From an uncultured Gordonibacter sp. (GTDB taxonomy: Bacteria; Actinomycetota; Coriobacteriia; Coriobacteriales; Eggerthellaceae), in the NCBI GenBank assembly GCA_904420575.1, contig CAJFVW010000086.1, positions 1-34,171 on the forward strand: DNA of 34,171 nt, read 5' to 3'. Of this stretch, positions 7,505-16,465 are shown one piece after another. Within the stretch, counting starts at the first letter, position 1, and each line of letters opens with the position of its first letter. A program made the position numbers and the translations under genes. The notes under the pieces are model-generated. The model did no database searches, was not told the origin of the DNA, and saw only the letters and a program-made list of their open reading frames with translations.

Positions 7505-10500
7505 ATGGACGAAGCGAACGACCTATCCGCTGCCGCCGGGTTCGGCCGGTTCTCTCCCGTGGTGCGCGCGTGGTTCCTGGCTGCGTTCGCCGCGGGCCCC
7601 ACGCCGGTGCAGCGCCGCGCCTGGGAAGCCATCGGACAAGGCGAGAACGTGCTGGTGGTCGCGCCCACGGGCTCGGGCAAGACCCTGGCCGCGTTCCTGT
7701 TCGCCATCGACGAGCTCATGCAGGAGAAGGCGGCAGCAGGCGGACGCCCGCGCGCGAAAGAAGGAGCCGACGACCTGGGCGAGCCGGACGAGCCGGACGG
7801 ACCGGGCTTCGTGGACGGACGCCCGCGCGCGAAGGGCGTGCGCGTGCTGTACGTGTCGCCGCTCAAGGCGCTGGGCGCGGACGTGGAGCGCAACCTGCAG
7901 GAGCCGCTTGCGGGCGTAGCCGAAAGGCTGGCGGCGCAGGGCGGCGGCGCGCCCCCGGTGCGCACCGGCATGCGCACGGGCGACACCACGCCCGAGGAGC
8001 GCCGCGCGCTTCTGCGCAACCCTCCCGACATCCTCATCACCACGCCCGAATCGCTGTACCTCATGCTCACGTCGAAGGCGCGCGACATCCTGCGCACGGT
8101 GGACGTGGTCATCGTGGACGAAGTGCATGCGCTGGCCGGCAACAAGCGCGGCGCGCACCTGGCGCTGAGCCTGGAACGCCTGGACGGCCTGCTGGAGCGT
8201 CCCGCGCAGCGCATCGGGCTTTCCGCGACCGTGCGCCCCCGCGAAGAGGTGGCGCGCTTTCTGGGCGGCGTGCGGCCTGTCCGCGTGGTGGCCGACGAGG
8301 GACGTCCGGACCTGGACGTGCGGGTGGTCGTTCCCGTGCGCGACATGACGGCCATTCCGGCGTACGGGGGAGCCGACGCCGACATGGCGGGGCCGGCCGC
8401 GCACAGGGGCGGCGCCGGCGGGCCGCGGCGCGCGCCGCAGGAAGAGGCATGGAAGTCCGACCGGGCCTTGAAGACGCTCATGGCGGGCGGGTCCGCGAAG
8501 CCCGCCGCCGGATCGCCCGACAGCCGCGCAGGCTCGTCCTCCATCTGGCCGCTCATCGAGGCGGCCGTGCTCGACCAGGTGCTGGCGCACCGCTCCACCA
8601 TCGTGTTCGTGAATTCCCGCGGCCTGTGCGAGAAGCTGACGGCTCGGCTGAACGAGCTGTACGCGAAGCGCCGCGGGCTTCTGCCCGGCGGCCCGGAAGG
8701 CGGCGTGGCGGCGGGTGGGCAAGACGCCCTGCCCGGCGGCCCGGACGTCTCCGGCGCCTCTACCCCCACCGGCATGCGCTCGGACATGGGCGCGACGAGC
8801 GATTTGGTGCAGGGCGCCTTCGACGTCATAGCCAAGGCGCACCACGGCTCCGTCTCGAAGGACCGGCGGCGGCAGGTGGAGCAGGAGCTCAAGAGCGGGC
8901 AGCTGCCGTGCGTGGTGGCCACGTCCAGTCTGGAGCTGGGCATCGACATGGGGGCCGTGGACCTGGTGCTGCAGGTGGCGCCGCCGCCTTCGGTGGCAAG
9001 CGGGCTGCAGCGCATCGGCCGCGCCAACCACCAGGTGGGAGGCCGCTCGGAAGGCATCGTGTACCCGCGCACGCGCAACGAGGTGATCGACGCGGCCGTG
9101 GTGTCCGAGGGCATGCGCGCGGGCGCCATCGAGCAGACCACGTTGGTGCGAAACGCGCTCGACGTGCTGGCGCAGCAGACCGTGGCGGCGGTGGCCATGG
9201 ACGACTGGGCGGTGGACGACTGGTTCGACACGGTGCGCCGCGCCGCGCCCTACGCCGACCTGCCGCGCCGCGCGTTCCAGGCGGTGCTCGACATGCTGGC
9301 CGGCCGCCATGCCTCCGCCGACCTTTCCGACTTCAAGCCGCGCATCGTGTGGGATCGGGAAGCGGGCAGGCTGTCCGCCCGTCCCGGCGCGCAACGCCTG
9401 GCGGTCGTGGCGGCAGGGACCATTCCCGACCGCGGCATGTTCTCCGTGGTGCTGCCCGAAGGCGACGCGGCCGTGGGCCGCCGCCGGGTGGGCGAGCTGG
9501 ACGAGGAGATGGTGTACGAGTCGCGCGTGGGCGACATCATTGCGCTCGGCACCAGCACGTGGCGCATCCGCGAGATCACGCGCGACCGGGTGATCGTGGA
9601 GCCGGCGCCGGGAAGGAGCGCCCGCCTGCCGTTCTGGCACGGCGAAGGCGTGGGCCGCCCGGCCGAGACCGGCCGCGCCCGCGGCGCGTTCGTGCGCGCG
9701 GTGGCGGCGGGCATCGCCGACGACGTGGCCGACGGGGAAAGGTGGCAGGTCGACGCCGCCCTCTGCGAGCGCCTTGCGGCCGACGGGCTGGACGACGACG
9801 CGCAGCGCAACCTGGTGGCGCTCGTGCGCGAGCAGCGTGCGGCGACCGGCGCCGTGCCCGACGACCGGACGCTGGTGGTGGAACGCTGCGAGGACGAGAC
9901 GGGCGACTGGCGCGTCATGCTGCATTCGCCCTACGGCCGCCGCGTCCACGAGCCGTGGGCCATGGCGGTGGCCGACCGCGTCATGCGCCTGCACGGCTTC
10001 GACCCCCAGGCGTCGTCCGCCGACGACGGCATCGTCCTGCGCATCCCCCAGACCGAGACGCGCCTGCCGGGCGCGGAGCTGTTCGTGTTCGACCCGGACG
10101 AGCTGGACCGCATCGTGCGCGACCGCGTGGACGCCACGTCGCTGTTCGCAGCGCGGTTCCGCGAATGCGCCGCGCGCGCCCTGCTCATGTCGCCCACCAC
10201 GCCGGGAAAGCGCGCCCCGCTGTGGCAGCAGCGCCTCAAGGCCGGCCAATTGCTGGAGGCCGCGCGGCGCGAGCAGGAGTTCCCCATCCTTCTGGAAACG
10301 GCTCGCGAATGCTTGCAGGACGTGTACGACCTGCCGGCCCTCCACGAGCTCATGGAAGGGGTGCAGACGGGCAGCGTCCGGCTGGTGGAGGCCCAGACGT
10401 CCATCCCGTCGCCGTTCGCTGCGCCGCTGCTGTTCGGCTACGTGGGCGACCACCTGTACGACGGCGACCTGCCCCATGCCGAACGTCGCGCGTCGCTGCT

Positions 10501-13015
10501 CTCGCTGGACCCGGCGTTGCTGGGCGAGCTTCTGGGCTCGGCGGACATGGCCGAGCTCCTTGACGCGGACGTGGTGCGCACGGTCCAGGCGCAGCTGCAG
10601 CATGTTGCGCCCGACCGTCGGGTGCGCGGCGTCGAAGGGGTGGCCGACCTGCTGCGCGCCCTGGGGCCGCTGTCCGTGGAAGAGGTTGCCGCGCGCATGC
10701 AGGCCGACGAGGGGGCGGGGGAAGAAGGCGTTCCGGAAAAGGGTGCGGCGGTGGGCGCTTTTGCAGAAGGCTGCGAAGGGGCGCCGCCGGATGCCGACGC
10801 GAAAGACCCCGGCCAGACGGCGGGGCCTGCAAGCTTGCAGGAGGCGGAAGCGGCGCTGACGGCGCTGCACGAGGCCCATCGGGCGTTCCCGACGCACATC
10901 GGCGGGGACGAGCGCTGGGCCGCCGCCGACGATGCGGCGCTGCTGCACGAGGCGCTGGGCGTGGAGGTTCCTGCCTGGGCGCGCTGGGGCGCGGCCGGCG
11001 CGGGAGAGGCCGTCGGGCTTGAAGCGGCTGGCGGGTTAGAAGCGGCTGGCGGGCCGGACGAGGCGTCTGGCACGGGCGGGCCGGCCGACCGTGAGCGCCG
11101 CGAGACCCATCCGCTCGATGCCCTGGTGGCGCGCTATGCGCGCACGCGGGAACCCTTCTCCACCAGCGAGGCTGCGGCGCGTTGGGGCGTCGGGCCCGCC
11201 ATCATGCGCGAAAGCCTGGGACGGCTTGCCGAAGAGGGGCGGGTCATGCGGGGCCGGTTCGGCAGCGGGACCCCGGCAGGCGCCGAAGCGGCCGCACCCG
11301 AGCGCGAGTGGGTGGCTGCAGAGGTGTTCCGCCGGCTCCGGTCGCGCTCGCTTGCCAAGGCGCGCGCCGCCGTGCAGGCGGTGCCGGCGAGCGCCTTCGT
11401 CCGTCTGGTGTTGGACCTGCAGGACGTGGCTGCCGGCGCAGGCGCGGCCGCGCTCGAGGGCACGGATGGGGTCGCGCAGGTCATAGCCCAGTTCGAAGGA
11501 GTGTTCCTGCCGGCTGCGGCATGGGAGGGCCATGTGTTGCCCGCCCGCGTGCGCGACTACCGGCCGGCAATGCTGGACGAGCTGGTGGCATCGGGCGACG
11601 TCATGTGGGTGGGAAGCGACCACGACGCCGACGAGCAGGGTGGCGCCGCAGCGCGCCCGTCCGGCCGCGCTGCCGCCAAGGCCGTCCCCTCGTCCGGCCT
11701 CGTCGCCTTCTTCCCGACGGATTCCCCGCTGGCGCCGGTGCGCTCCGAGGCGTCGTTCGGACAGGAAGCCGTTGCGTCCTTCGACGCCGTGGGCCGCCCT
11801 TGCAATGCTGAGGACGCGGAGGCGGGGCAGGCGACGGTCGGCCAGGCCGTGGCCGAGGCGCTTGCGGGCGGCGGGCTGTTCTTCCGACAGATCGCGGACG
11901 CGGTGCGCCGCCGCCTTGCGCCCGAGCGCGTGGACGAGGCGCGCATCGCCGCCGCCCTGTGGGAGCTGGTGTGGGACGGCCGTGCCACGAACGACACGTT
12001 CGCGCCCGTGCGCGCCTTGGACGCCGGCGGCTCTGCCGGCCCTGCACGCACGGCTCCGCGCCGCCGCGTCAGCAGCCGGCGCGGCCGCCATCGGGGCTAC
12101 GATGCGGCTCCCGCGTACCGGGAGTCGGTGGCTGCCGACAGGTACGGCGGGGGCGGCATGCCTGCCGGCGCGCTGTCCGGACGCTGGTCGCTGGTGGCCC
12201 CCTCTCCCGCGAACGACACGGTGCGCGCGGTGGCGCTGGTGGAGTCGCTGCTCGACCGCTACGGCGTGCTGTCGCGCGACATAGCCCTGCTCGCCGGCGT
12301 GCCGGGCGGCCTGGGAACGCTCATGCCCGTGCTGCGTTCCTTGGAGGACGTGGGCGACGTGCTGCGGGGCATGTTCGTGGAAGGCATGGGGCCGGCGCAG
12401 TTCGCGGCCCGCGAGACGGTGGACGTGCTGCGTTCCTATGCGGCCCAGGACGTCCACGCCGACGACGGGCGCGAGGCGCACATGGTCGTGCTGGCTGCCG
12501 ACGACCCGGCCTGCCTGTTCGGCGCCGCCCTGCCCTGGCCGCCCGTCGCCGGGGGGACGGCGCAAGGTGCGGACGAGGGGACGCCGGATGTGGCCGCCGA
12601 CGCGTCCGCATCCGGCGCCGCCGCCGACGCGTCCGCTCCCGGCGCCGCCGATCCCGCCAACGGCCACGTGCCCGACGCCGGCCAGCCGGGCGCCCTGCGC
12701 CCCACGCGGCGGCCGGGAAGCCTGGTGGTGCTTCGCAGCGGCGTTCCCGTGCTGCACGCCACGGCGGCGCTGCGCTCCCTTCTGTCCTTCACGTCGGACG
12801 GGGAGGCGCTCGAAGCGGCCGCCCGCGCCCTGGCGGCGCATACGGCCCGCATGCTCGTGCGGGACGGCGCGGACGGCGCACGGAAGAAGATCGTGGTCGA
12901 GACGTTCGACGGCGCGCCCGTCCTGTCCACGCCCTTCGCCGACGTCCTGCAAAAGGCCGGGTTCGTCCGCCTGCCCGACGGCATGCGCCTGTACGTGGAC
13001 CCCTTCGCCCGCTGA
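7505..13015 (+). CDS. lhr: Lhr-type large ATP-dependent helicase
   Basis: Superfamily 2 helicase of 1836 residues, longer than the roughly 1500 usual for Lhr. Motifs in order: Q-like TPVQRRAWEAI, Walker A APTGSGKT (near residue 54), LYVSPLKALGADV, TPESLYLML, DEVH box (near 204), SATVRP, STIVFVNSRG, ATSSLELGID and QRIGRANHQ (near 501). The middle contains the Lhr winged-helix and beta-sheet core, and the tail ends in GMRLYVDPF. The extra length comes from Ala/Gly/Asp-rich inserts, some made of short direct repeats (7741/7816, 8680s/8730s, 11018/11036, 12590s). The ATG at 7505 follows GAGGAC. Lhr proteins unwind RNA:DNA hybrids and act in DNA repair; the gene stands alone, so no local partner is evident. 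Confidence 0.93.
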   Translation: MDEANDLSAAAGFGRFSPVVRAWFLAAFAAGPTPVQRRAWEAIGQGENVLVVAPTGSGKTLAAFLFAIDELMQEKAAAGGRPRAKEGADDLGEPDEPDGPGFVDGRPRAKGVRVLYVSPLKALGADVERNLQEPLAGVAERLAAQGGGAPPVRTGMRTGDTTPEERRALLRNPPDILITTPESLYLMLTSKARDILRTVDVVIVDEVHALAGNKRGAHLALSLERLDGLLERPAQRIGLSATVRPREEVARFLGGVRPVRVVADEGRPDLDVRVVVPVRDMTAIPAYGGADADMAGPAAHRGGAGGPRRAPQEEAWKSDRALKTLMAGGSAKPAAGSPDSRAGSSSIWPLIEAAVLDQVLAHRSTIVFVNSRGLCEKLTARLNELYAKRRGLLPGGPEGGVAAGGQDALPGGPDVSGASTPTGMRSDMGATSDLVQGAFDVIAKAHHGSVSKDRRRQVEQELKSGQLPCVVATSSLELGIDMGAVDLVLQVAPPPSVASGLQRIGRANHQVGGRSEGIVYPRTRNEVIDAAVVSEGMRAGAIEQTTLVRNALDVLAQQTVAAVAMDDWAVDDWFDTVRRAAPYADLPRRAFQAVLDMLAGRHASADLSDFKPRIVWDREAGRLSARPGAQRLAVVAAGTIPDRGMFSVVLPEGDAAVGRRRVGELDEEMVYESRVGDIIALGTSTWRIREITRDRVIVEPAPGRSARLPFWHGEGVGRPAETGRARGAFVRAVAAGIADDVADGERWQVDAALCERLAADGLDDDAQRNLVALVREQRAATGAVPDDRTLVVERCEDETGDWRVMLHSPYGRRVHEPWAMAVADRVMRLHGFDPQASSADDGIVLRIPQTETRLPGAELFVFDPDELDRIVRDRVDATSLFAARFRECAARALLMSPTTPGKRAPLWQQRLKAGQLLEAARREQEFPILLETARECLQDVYDLPALHELMEGVQTGSVRLVEAQTSIPSPFAAPLLFGYVGDHLYDGDLPHAERRASLLSLDPALLGELLGSADMAELLDADVVRTVQAQLQHVAPDRRVRGVEGVADLLRALGPLSVEEVAARMQADEGAGEEGVPEKGAAVGAFAEGCEGAPPDADAKDPGQTAGPASLQEAEAALTALHEAHRAFPTHIGGDERWAAADDAALLHEALGVEVPAWARWGAAGAGEAVGLEAAGGLEAAGGPDEASGTGGPADRERRETHPLDALVARYARTREPFSTSEAAARWGVGPAIMRESLGRLAEEGRVMRGRFGSGTPAGAEAAAPEREWVAAEVFRRLRSRSLAKARAAVQAVPASAFVRLVLDLQDVAAGAGAAALEGTDGVAQVIAQFEGVFLPAAAWEGHVLPARVRDYRPAMLDELVASGDVMWVGSDHDADEQGGAAARPSGRAAAKAVPSSGLVAFFPTDSPLAPVRSEASFGQEAVASFDAVGRPCNAEDAEAGQATVGQAVAEALAGGGLFFRQIADAVRRRLAPERVDEARIAAALWELVWDGRATNDTFAPVRALDAGGSAGPARTAPRRRVSSRRGRHRGYDAAPAYRESVAADRYGGGGMPAGALSGRWSLVAPSPANDTVRAVALVESLLDRYGVLSRDIALLAGVPGGLGTLMPVLRSLEDVGDVLRGMFVEGMGPAQFAARETVDVLRSYAAQDVHADDGREAHMVVLAADDPACLFGAALPWPPVAGGTAQGADEGTPDVAADASASGAAADASAPGAADPANGHVPDAGQPGALRPTRRPGSLVVLRSGVPVLHATAALRSLLSFTSDGEALEAAARALAAHTARMLVRDGADGARKKIVVETFDGAPVLSTPFADVLQKAGFVRLPDGMRLYVDPFAR

Positions 13016-13035
13016 ACCTGCCGCCTGCACACAAA

Positions 13036-13066
13036 GAACGCCCTGCAGGCAGCCTGCAGGGCGTTC
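13036..13066. terminator. Perfect 14-bp hairpin between lhr and ettA
   Basis: GAACGCCCTGCAGG at 13036-13049 pairs completely with 13053-13066 across a three-base CAG loop. On the minus strand it is followed by TTTGTGTG, so it best serves ettA; on the plus strand no T-run follows, but it may still act for lhr. Confidence 0.75.
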
Positions 13067-13116
13067 CGGAAAGCGGTCTTCCGTCAGGCGGTCAGACGGT
13101 GCTGCCGACCCGTCCG

Positions 13117-14796
13117 CTAGTCCCGCGTCAGCTTGCGGCGCAGCCGGTGCGGCTTCGAGGCTTCCGGCCCCAAGCGTTCGATGCGGTTCTTCTGGTACGA
13201 CTCGAAGTTGCCCTCGAACCAATGCCAGCGTCCGGGGTTCTCGTCGTCGCCTTCCCACGCCAGGATGTGCGTGGCGACGCGGTCGAGGAACCAGCGGTCG
13301 TGGCTGGTGACGACCGAGCAGCCGGGGAAGGCCAGAAGCGCCTCTTCCAGGCTGGACAGCGTCTCCACGTCCAGGTCGTTCGTGGGCTCGTCCAGAAGCA
13401 GGAGGTTTCCGCCCTGCTTGAGCGTGAGCGCCAGGTTCAGGCGGTTGCGCTCGCCGCCGGAAAGCACGCCGGCCGGCTTCTGCTGGTCGGACCCTTTGAA
13501 GCCGAAGCTGGCCACGTAGGCGCGGCTGGGGATTTCCGTGTTGCCCACCTTCAGGTAGTCCAGGCCGTCCGACACCACTTCCCACAGCGTCTTGTTCGGG
13601 TCGAGCCCCGCGCGGTTCTGGTCGACGTAGGATATCTTCACCGTCTCGCCGATGCTGAGCGTGCCGGACGTGAGCGGCTCCTGTCCCATGATCATCTTGA
13701 ACAGGGTGGACTTGCCCACGCCGTTGGGGCCGATGACGCCCACGATGCCGCCCTGGGGCAGCGTGAAGGACAGGTCGTCTATGAGCACGCGCTCGCCGAA
13801 GGCCTTGTGCAGGTGTTCGGCCTCGATCACCTTCGCGCCCAGACGCGGGCCCACGGGAATCTGGATGTCGGCGAAGTCGAGCCTCTTCGACGCGCGGGCC
13901 TCGGCCTCCATCTGCTCGAAGCGCTCGATGCGCGCCTTGCTTTTCGCCTGGCGCGCCTTGGGGCTCGAACGCACCCAGGCGAGCTCGGCTTCCAGGCGCT
14001 TCGCCAGCTTCGCGTCCTTCTGGCCTTGGGCGGCCAGGCGTGCGGCCTTGGTCTCCAGGTAGGTGGAGTAGTTGCCCTTGTAGGGGTAGAGGTGCCCGCG
14101 GTCCACCTCGCAGATCCATTCGGCCACGTTGTCCAGGAAGTAGCGGTCGTGCGTGACCGCCAGCACCGCGCCGGGGTACGTGCGCAGGAACTGTTCCAGC
14201 CACAGCACCGACTCGGCGTCCAGGTGGTTCGTGGGCTCGTCGAGCAGCAGCAGGTCGGGCGCTTCCAGAAGCAGCCGGCACAGCGCCACGCGCCTGCGCT
14301 CGCCGCCGGAAAGCACGTTCACCGGCATGTCGGGGTCGGGGCACTGCAGCGCGTCCATGGCCTGGGAAAGCTGGCTGTCCAAGTCCCATGCGTTGGCGGC
14401 GTCTATCTCGGTCTGCAGCTTGCCCATCTCGTCCATGAGCGCGTCGAAGTCGGCGTCGGGCGAGGCCATTTCCTCGCCGATGGCGTTGAAGCGTTCGACC
14501 TTCGCGATGATGTCGCCGAAGGCCTGACGGATGTTCTCGATGACGGTCTTCTCGTCGTCCAGCGGCGGTTCCTGCTGCAGGATGCCCACCGAGAAGCCGG
14601 GCGTGAGCCGCGCCTCGCCGTTCGTGACCTCTTCCAGGCCGGCCATGATCTTGAGCAGCGTCGACTTGCCCATGCCGTTGGGCCCCACGACGCCTATCTT
14701 GGCGCCGGGGAAGAACGACAGCGTGACGTCGTCCAGGATGACCTTGTCGCCATGCGCCTTGCGCGCCGCATGCATCTGGTAAATGAATTCTGGCAT
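13117..14796 (-). CDS. ettA: Energy-dependent translational throttle protein EttA (ABC-F)
   Basis: Soluble ABC-F ATPase of 559 residues that binds the ribosomal E site and gates entry into elongation according to ATP/ADP level. Two ABC cassettes are seen: Walker A GPNGMGKST (38-46) with LSGGERRRVALCRLL and DEPTNHLD, then GPNGVGKST with LSGGERNRLNLAL and DEPTNDLD. A charged linker with many Arg/Lys lies between them. The C-terminal HWFEGNFESYQKNRIERLG is typical of EttA, and length matches the family. AAAGG precedes the ATG. It is monocistronic, ending at the 13036-13066 hairpin. Confidence 0.94.
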   Translation of the reverse strand: MPEFIYQMHAARKAHGDKVILDDVTLSFFPGAKIGVVGPNGMGKSTLLKIMAGLEEVTNGEARLTPGFSVGILQQEPPLDDEKTVIENIRQAFGDIIAKVERFNAIGEEMASPDADFDALMDEMGKLQTEIDAANAWDLDSQLSQAMDALQCPDPDMPVNVLSGGERRRVALCRLLLEAPDLLLLDEPTNHLDAESVLWLEQFLRTYPGAVLAVTHDRYFLDNVAEWICEVDRGHLYPYKGNYSTYLETKAARLAAQGQKDAKLAKRLEAELAWVRSSPKARQAKSKARIERFEQMEAEARASKRLDFADIQIPVGPRLGAKVIEAEHLHKAFGERVLIDDLSFTLPQGGIVGVIGPNGVGKSTLFKMIMGQEPLTSGTLSIGETVKISYVDQNRAGLDPNKTLWEVVSDGLDYLKVGNTEIPSRAYVASFGFKGSDQQKPAGVLSGGERNRLNLALTLKQGGNLLLLDEPTNDLDVETLSSLEEALLAFPGCSVVTSHDRWFLDRVATHILAWEGDDENPGRWHWFEGNFESYQKNRIERLGPEASKPHRLRRKLTRD

Positions 14797-14919
14797 CGTT
14801 GGTCTTGCCTTTCTTGTCTTGAATGCTGCCTCGAAGAATCCGCGTTCCTTCGTGCGCCTTCGCGCCTTGCGGGGCGAGCGGCCGAGTGCGGCGGAGCCCG
14901 TGCAACGGTGATCGGTACG

Positions 14920-14925
14920 ATTCTA
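14920..14925 (-). promoter_or_regulatory. Candidate -10 box of ettA
   Basis: TAGAAT on the minus strand, about 124 bases before the ettA start. The -35 region is poor (CGACAA-like), so the assignment is tentative. Confidence 0.3.
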
Positions 14926-15064
14926 GCAAGAACGGCTGCGTTGTCGTCGCGCGAGGTGTCTAATTGCCAGGAAACCCAGAATCCTTCGCCGCGCTCCTTG
15001 ATGCGTTTCGGCGCCGCACCGCGCGAAACTTCGCGGTTGCGGCCTGCGGGGCCTGTTTGTTTGC

Positions 15065-15070
15065 TACAAT
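15065..15070 (+). promoter_or_regulatory. Candidate -10 box of the small membrane protein gene
   Basis: TACAAT in a locally AT-richer stretch, about 180 bases before the ATG at 15248. No well-spaced -35 hexamer was found; the nearest TTGCGG lies 22 bases upstream. Confidence 0.3.
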
Positions 15071-15247
15071 GGCCGTACTATCCAAGCATTCGTCCTTTTT
15101 TGCTTGTTCGAAGGTTGGCTTTGGCTCGGTGGTTCCAGCAGGCTTTGCGAAAATGCCGCCGGGTGGGGGCTGCGAAGGCGGAAAGCGCGGTTGCTTACAT
15201 AGTGGCTGTCTGTTTCACGGGTTTTGTTCTGAGGAAAGGGGAACACC

Positions 15248-15517
15248 ATGCAAGAATCGAAAGGCTTGGCCGTTGGTGGTCTGGTACTGGGCATTGCCTC
15301 CATCGTGTTCGCGTTCATCTACACGTGGATCGGCCTGGCGCTGGGCATCGTGGGCATTGTTTTGTCGGCCATGGCCATGAAGCGCTGTCCTTCTGCGAAG
15401 GGGCTGGCCATTGGCGGTTTGGTGTGCGCCATCGTCGGCACGGTCCTGAACGTGTCGCTCGTTGCGTGCGCGCTCTGCGTCGTCGGTTCCGTGCTTTCCG
15501 CGGCGGCCGTGGCGTAG
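15248..15517 (+). CDS. Small membrane protein, DUF4190-like
   Basis: Protein of 89 residues with two hydrophobic segments (about 8-44 and 54-88) separated by a short basic stretch MAMKRCPSAKG. The two halves resemble each other (KGLAVGGLVLGI and KGLAIGGLVCAI), the pattern of DUF4190-type proteins. A strong site, GAGGAAAGGGG, precedes the ATG. A textbook terminator follows, so it is transcribed separately from lgt. Function unknown. Confidence 0.75.
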   Translation: MQESKGLAVGGLVLGIASIVFAFIYTWIGLALGIVGIVLSAMAMKRCPSAKGLAIGGLVCAIVGTVLNVSLVACALCVVGSVLSAAAVA

Positions 15518-15537
15518 CCTGCGGGCGGTCCGGCTTC

Positions 15538-15566
15538 GAAACGGCCCGGTTCGGGCCGTTTCTTTT
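15538..15566 (+). terminator. Rho-independent terminator after the DUF4190-like gene
   Basis: GAAACGGCCCG (15538-15548) pairs fully with CGGGCCGTTTC (15552-15562) across a GTT loop and is followed directly by TTTT. Confidence 0.92.
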
Positions 15567-15658
15567 CTCAGTCGCGTCCCGGCCCGGGACTTGCGTTCCT
15601 GGTTTCGGTCCGCGCTCAAAGCCCGCAAGCGCCGTCGCATATCAAGGAGACCTCCTCC

Positions 15659-16465
15659 ATGTTTCCTCTCGTCACTCTTTTCGGTAAGGAAGTCAGCACC
15701 TATTCCCTTTGCGCCATTGCGGGAATCCTTGCCCTCATGCTCTGCACGTGGCTGTTGGCGCGGAGGCGCGGGCTGGTTCCCGAAGACGAGGTCGTCGTCA
15801 TGCTCGTGGCGCTTGCAGGCATGGTCGTGGGCGGGTCGCTGCTTTACGGCGCCACGAACGCCTCTCTCGTCGCCAAGATTCTGGGATCGTACGAGGCATA
15901 TGACGGGTTCGTGCCGTGGGCCATGGACCTGGCGGCGTGCTTTGGCGGGTCGGTCTTCTACGGAGGGCTTGCAGGCGCGGTGGTGGCCGGAAGCCTGTTC
16001 GTCCGTGCGCGCGGCGGGCGCGTCCTCGAGCATCTGGACGTCTTCGCGGTGGGCATCCCGCTGTTCCATGCTCTCGGCAGGGTGGGGTGCTTTCTGGGCG
16101 GGTGCTGCTATGGCATGGAGTGGCCAGGGGGCGTGGTGTACACGCACGATCCCATCGGGCTTGCCAACGGCGTGCCGCGCTTTCCCGTCCAGCTGGTGGA
16201 GGCCGGCGTGGAGTTGGTGCTGTTTCTTGTCCTGCTGGGGCTTTTCCTGCGAGGTCGGGGCAGGGGCAAACTCATGGCGTGCTGGGCGCTTGCCTATGCG
16301 CCGGCGCGCTTCCTGCTGGAGTTTTTGAGGGGCGACGCCTATCGCGGCTTCTTCGGTCCACTTTCTACCTCTCAGTGGATAAGCATCGCGGTATTCGTGG
16401 CCGCCGTGGCGTTCCTCGCGTGGCACCGCCATCGAGCTGCCGGAGGTAGGAGGGTGCAAGCGTGA
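15659..16465 (+). CDS. lgt: Prolipoprotein diacylglyceryl transferase (Lgt family)
   Basis: Polytopic membrane enzyme, 268 residues, that transfers diacylglycerol from phosphatidylglycerol to the lipobox Cys of prelipoproteins. Support: several hydrophobic helices, the central GGSVFYGGLAGAVV, and the signature FHALGRVGCFLGGCCYG near residues 139-155, a form common in Gram-positive Lgt-like proteins. The C-terminal ARFLLEFLRGD also fits. The ATG follows AAGGAG. Its stop overlaps the GTG of the next gene by four bases, placing it at the head of the formate dehydrogenase operon, an unexpected partnership. A divergent Lgt-like protein with another substrate cannot be ruled out. Confidence 0.85.
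   Translation: MFPLVTLFGKEVSTYSLCAIAGILALMLCTWLLARRRGLVPEDEVVVMLVALAGMVVGGSLLYGATNASLVAKILGSYEAYDGFVPWAMDLAACFGGSVFYGGLAGAVVAGSLFVRARGGRVLEHLDVFAVGIPLFHALGRVGCFLGGCCYGMEWPGGVVYTHDPIGLANGVPRFPVQLVEAGVELVLFLVLLGLFLRGRGRGKLMACWALAYAPARFLLEFLRGDAYRGFFGPLSTSQWISIAVFVAAVAFLAWHRHRAAGGRRVQA

Larger units (their letters stand above)
14797..15247. other. Intergenic region between divergent ettA and a small membrane protein gene
   Basis: About 450 bases without a convincing gene. A plus-strand frame from 14964 runs through it into the next gene but has no ribosome site or domain. It should hold the promoters for both flanking genes. Candidate -10 boxes are TAGAAT on the minus strand (14920-14925) and TACAAT on the plus strand (15065-15070). 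Confidence 0.5.

Noticed and set aside
7523-10948. Very long minus-strand open frame opposite lhr (1141 codons), and similar long frames opposite crtM/kinase and ettA
   Set aside because: Arg/His/Ala-rich shadow translation produced by GC-rich third positions of the real gene; no start signals or domains.
13036-13066. CRISPR-like or mobile palindrome after lhr
   Set aside because: Single short perfect hairpin in a convergent gap; terminator explains it.
14964-15380. A 138-codon plus-strand gene before the DUF4190-like gene
   Set aside because: No ribosome site, Cys/Arg/Pro-rich odd composition, and it overlaps the well-supported gene at 15248 in another frame.
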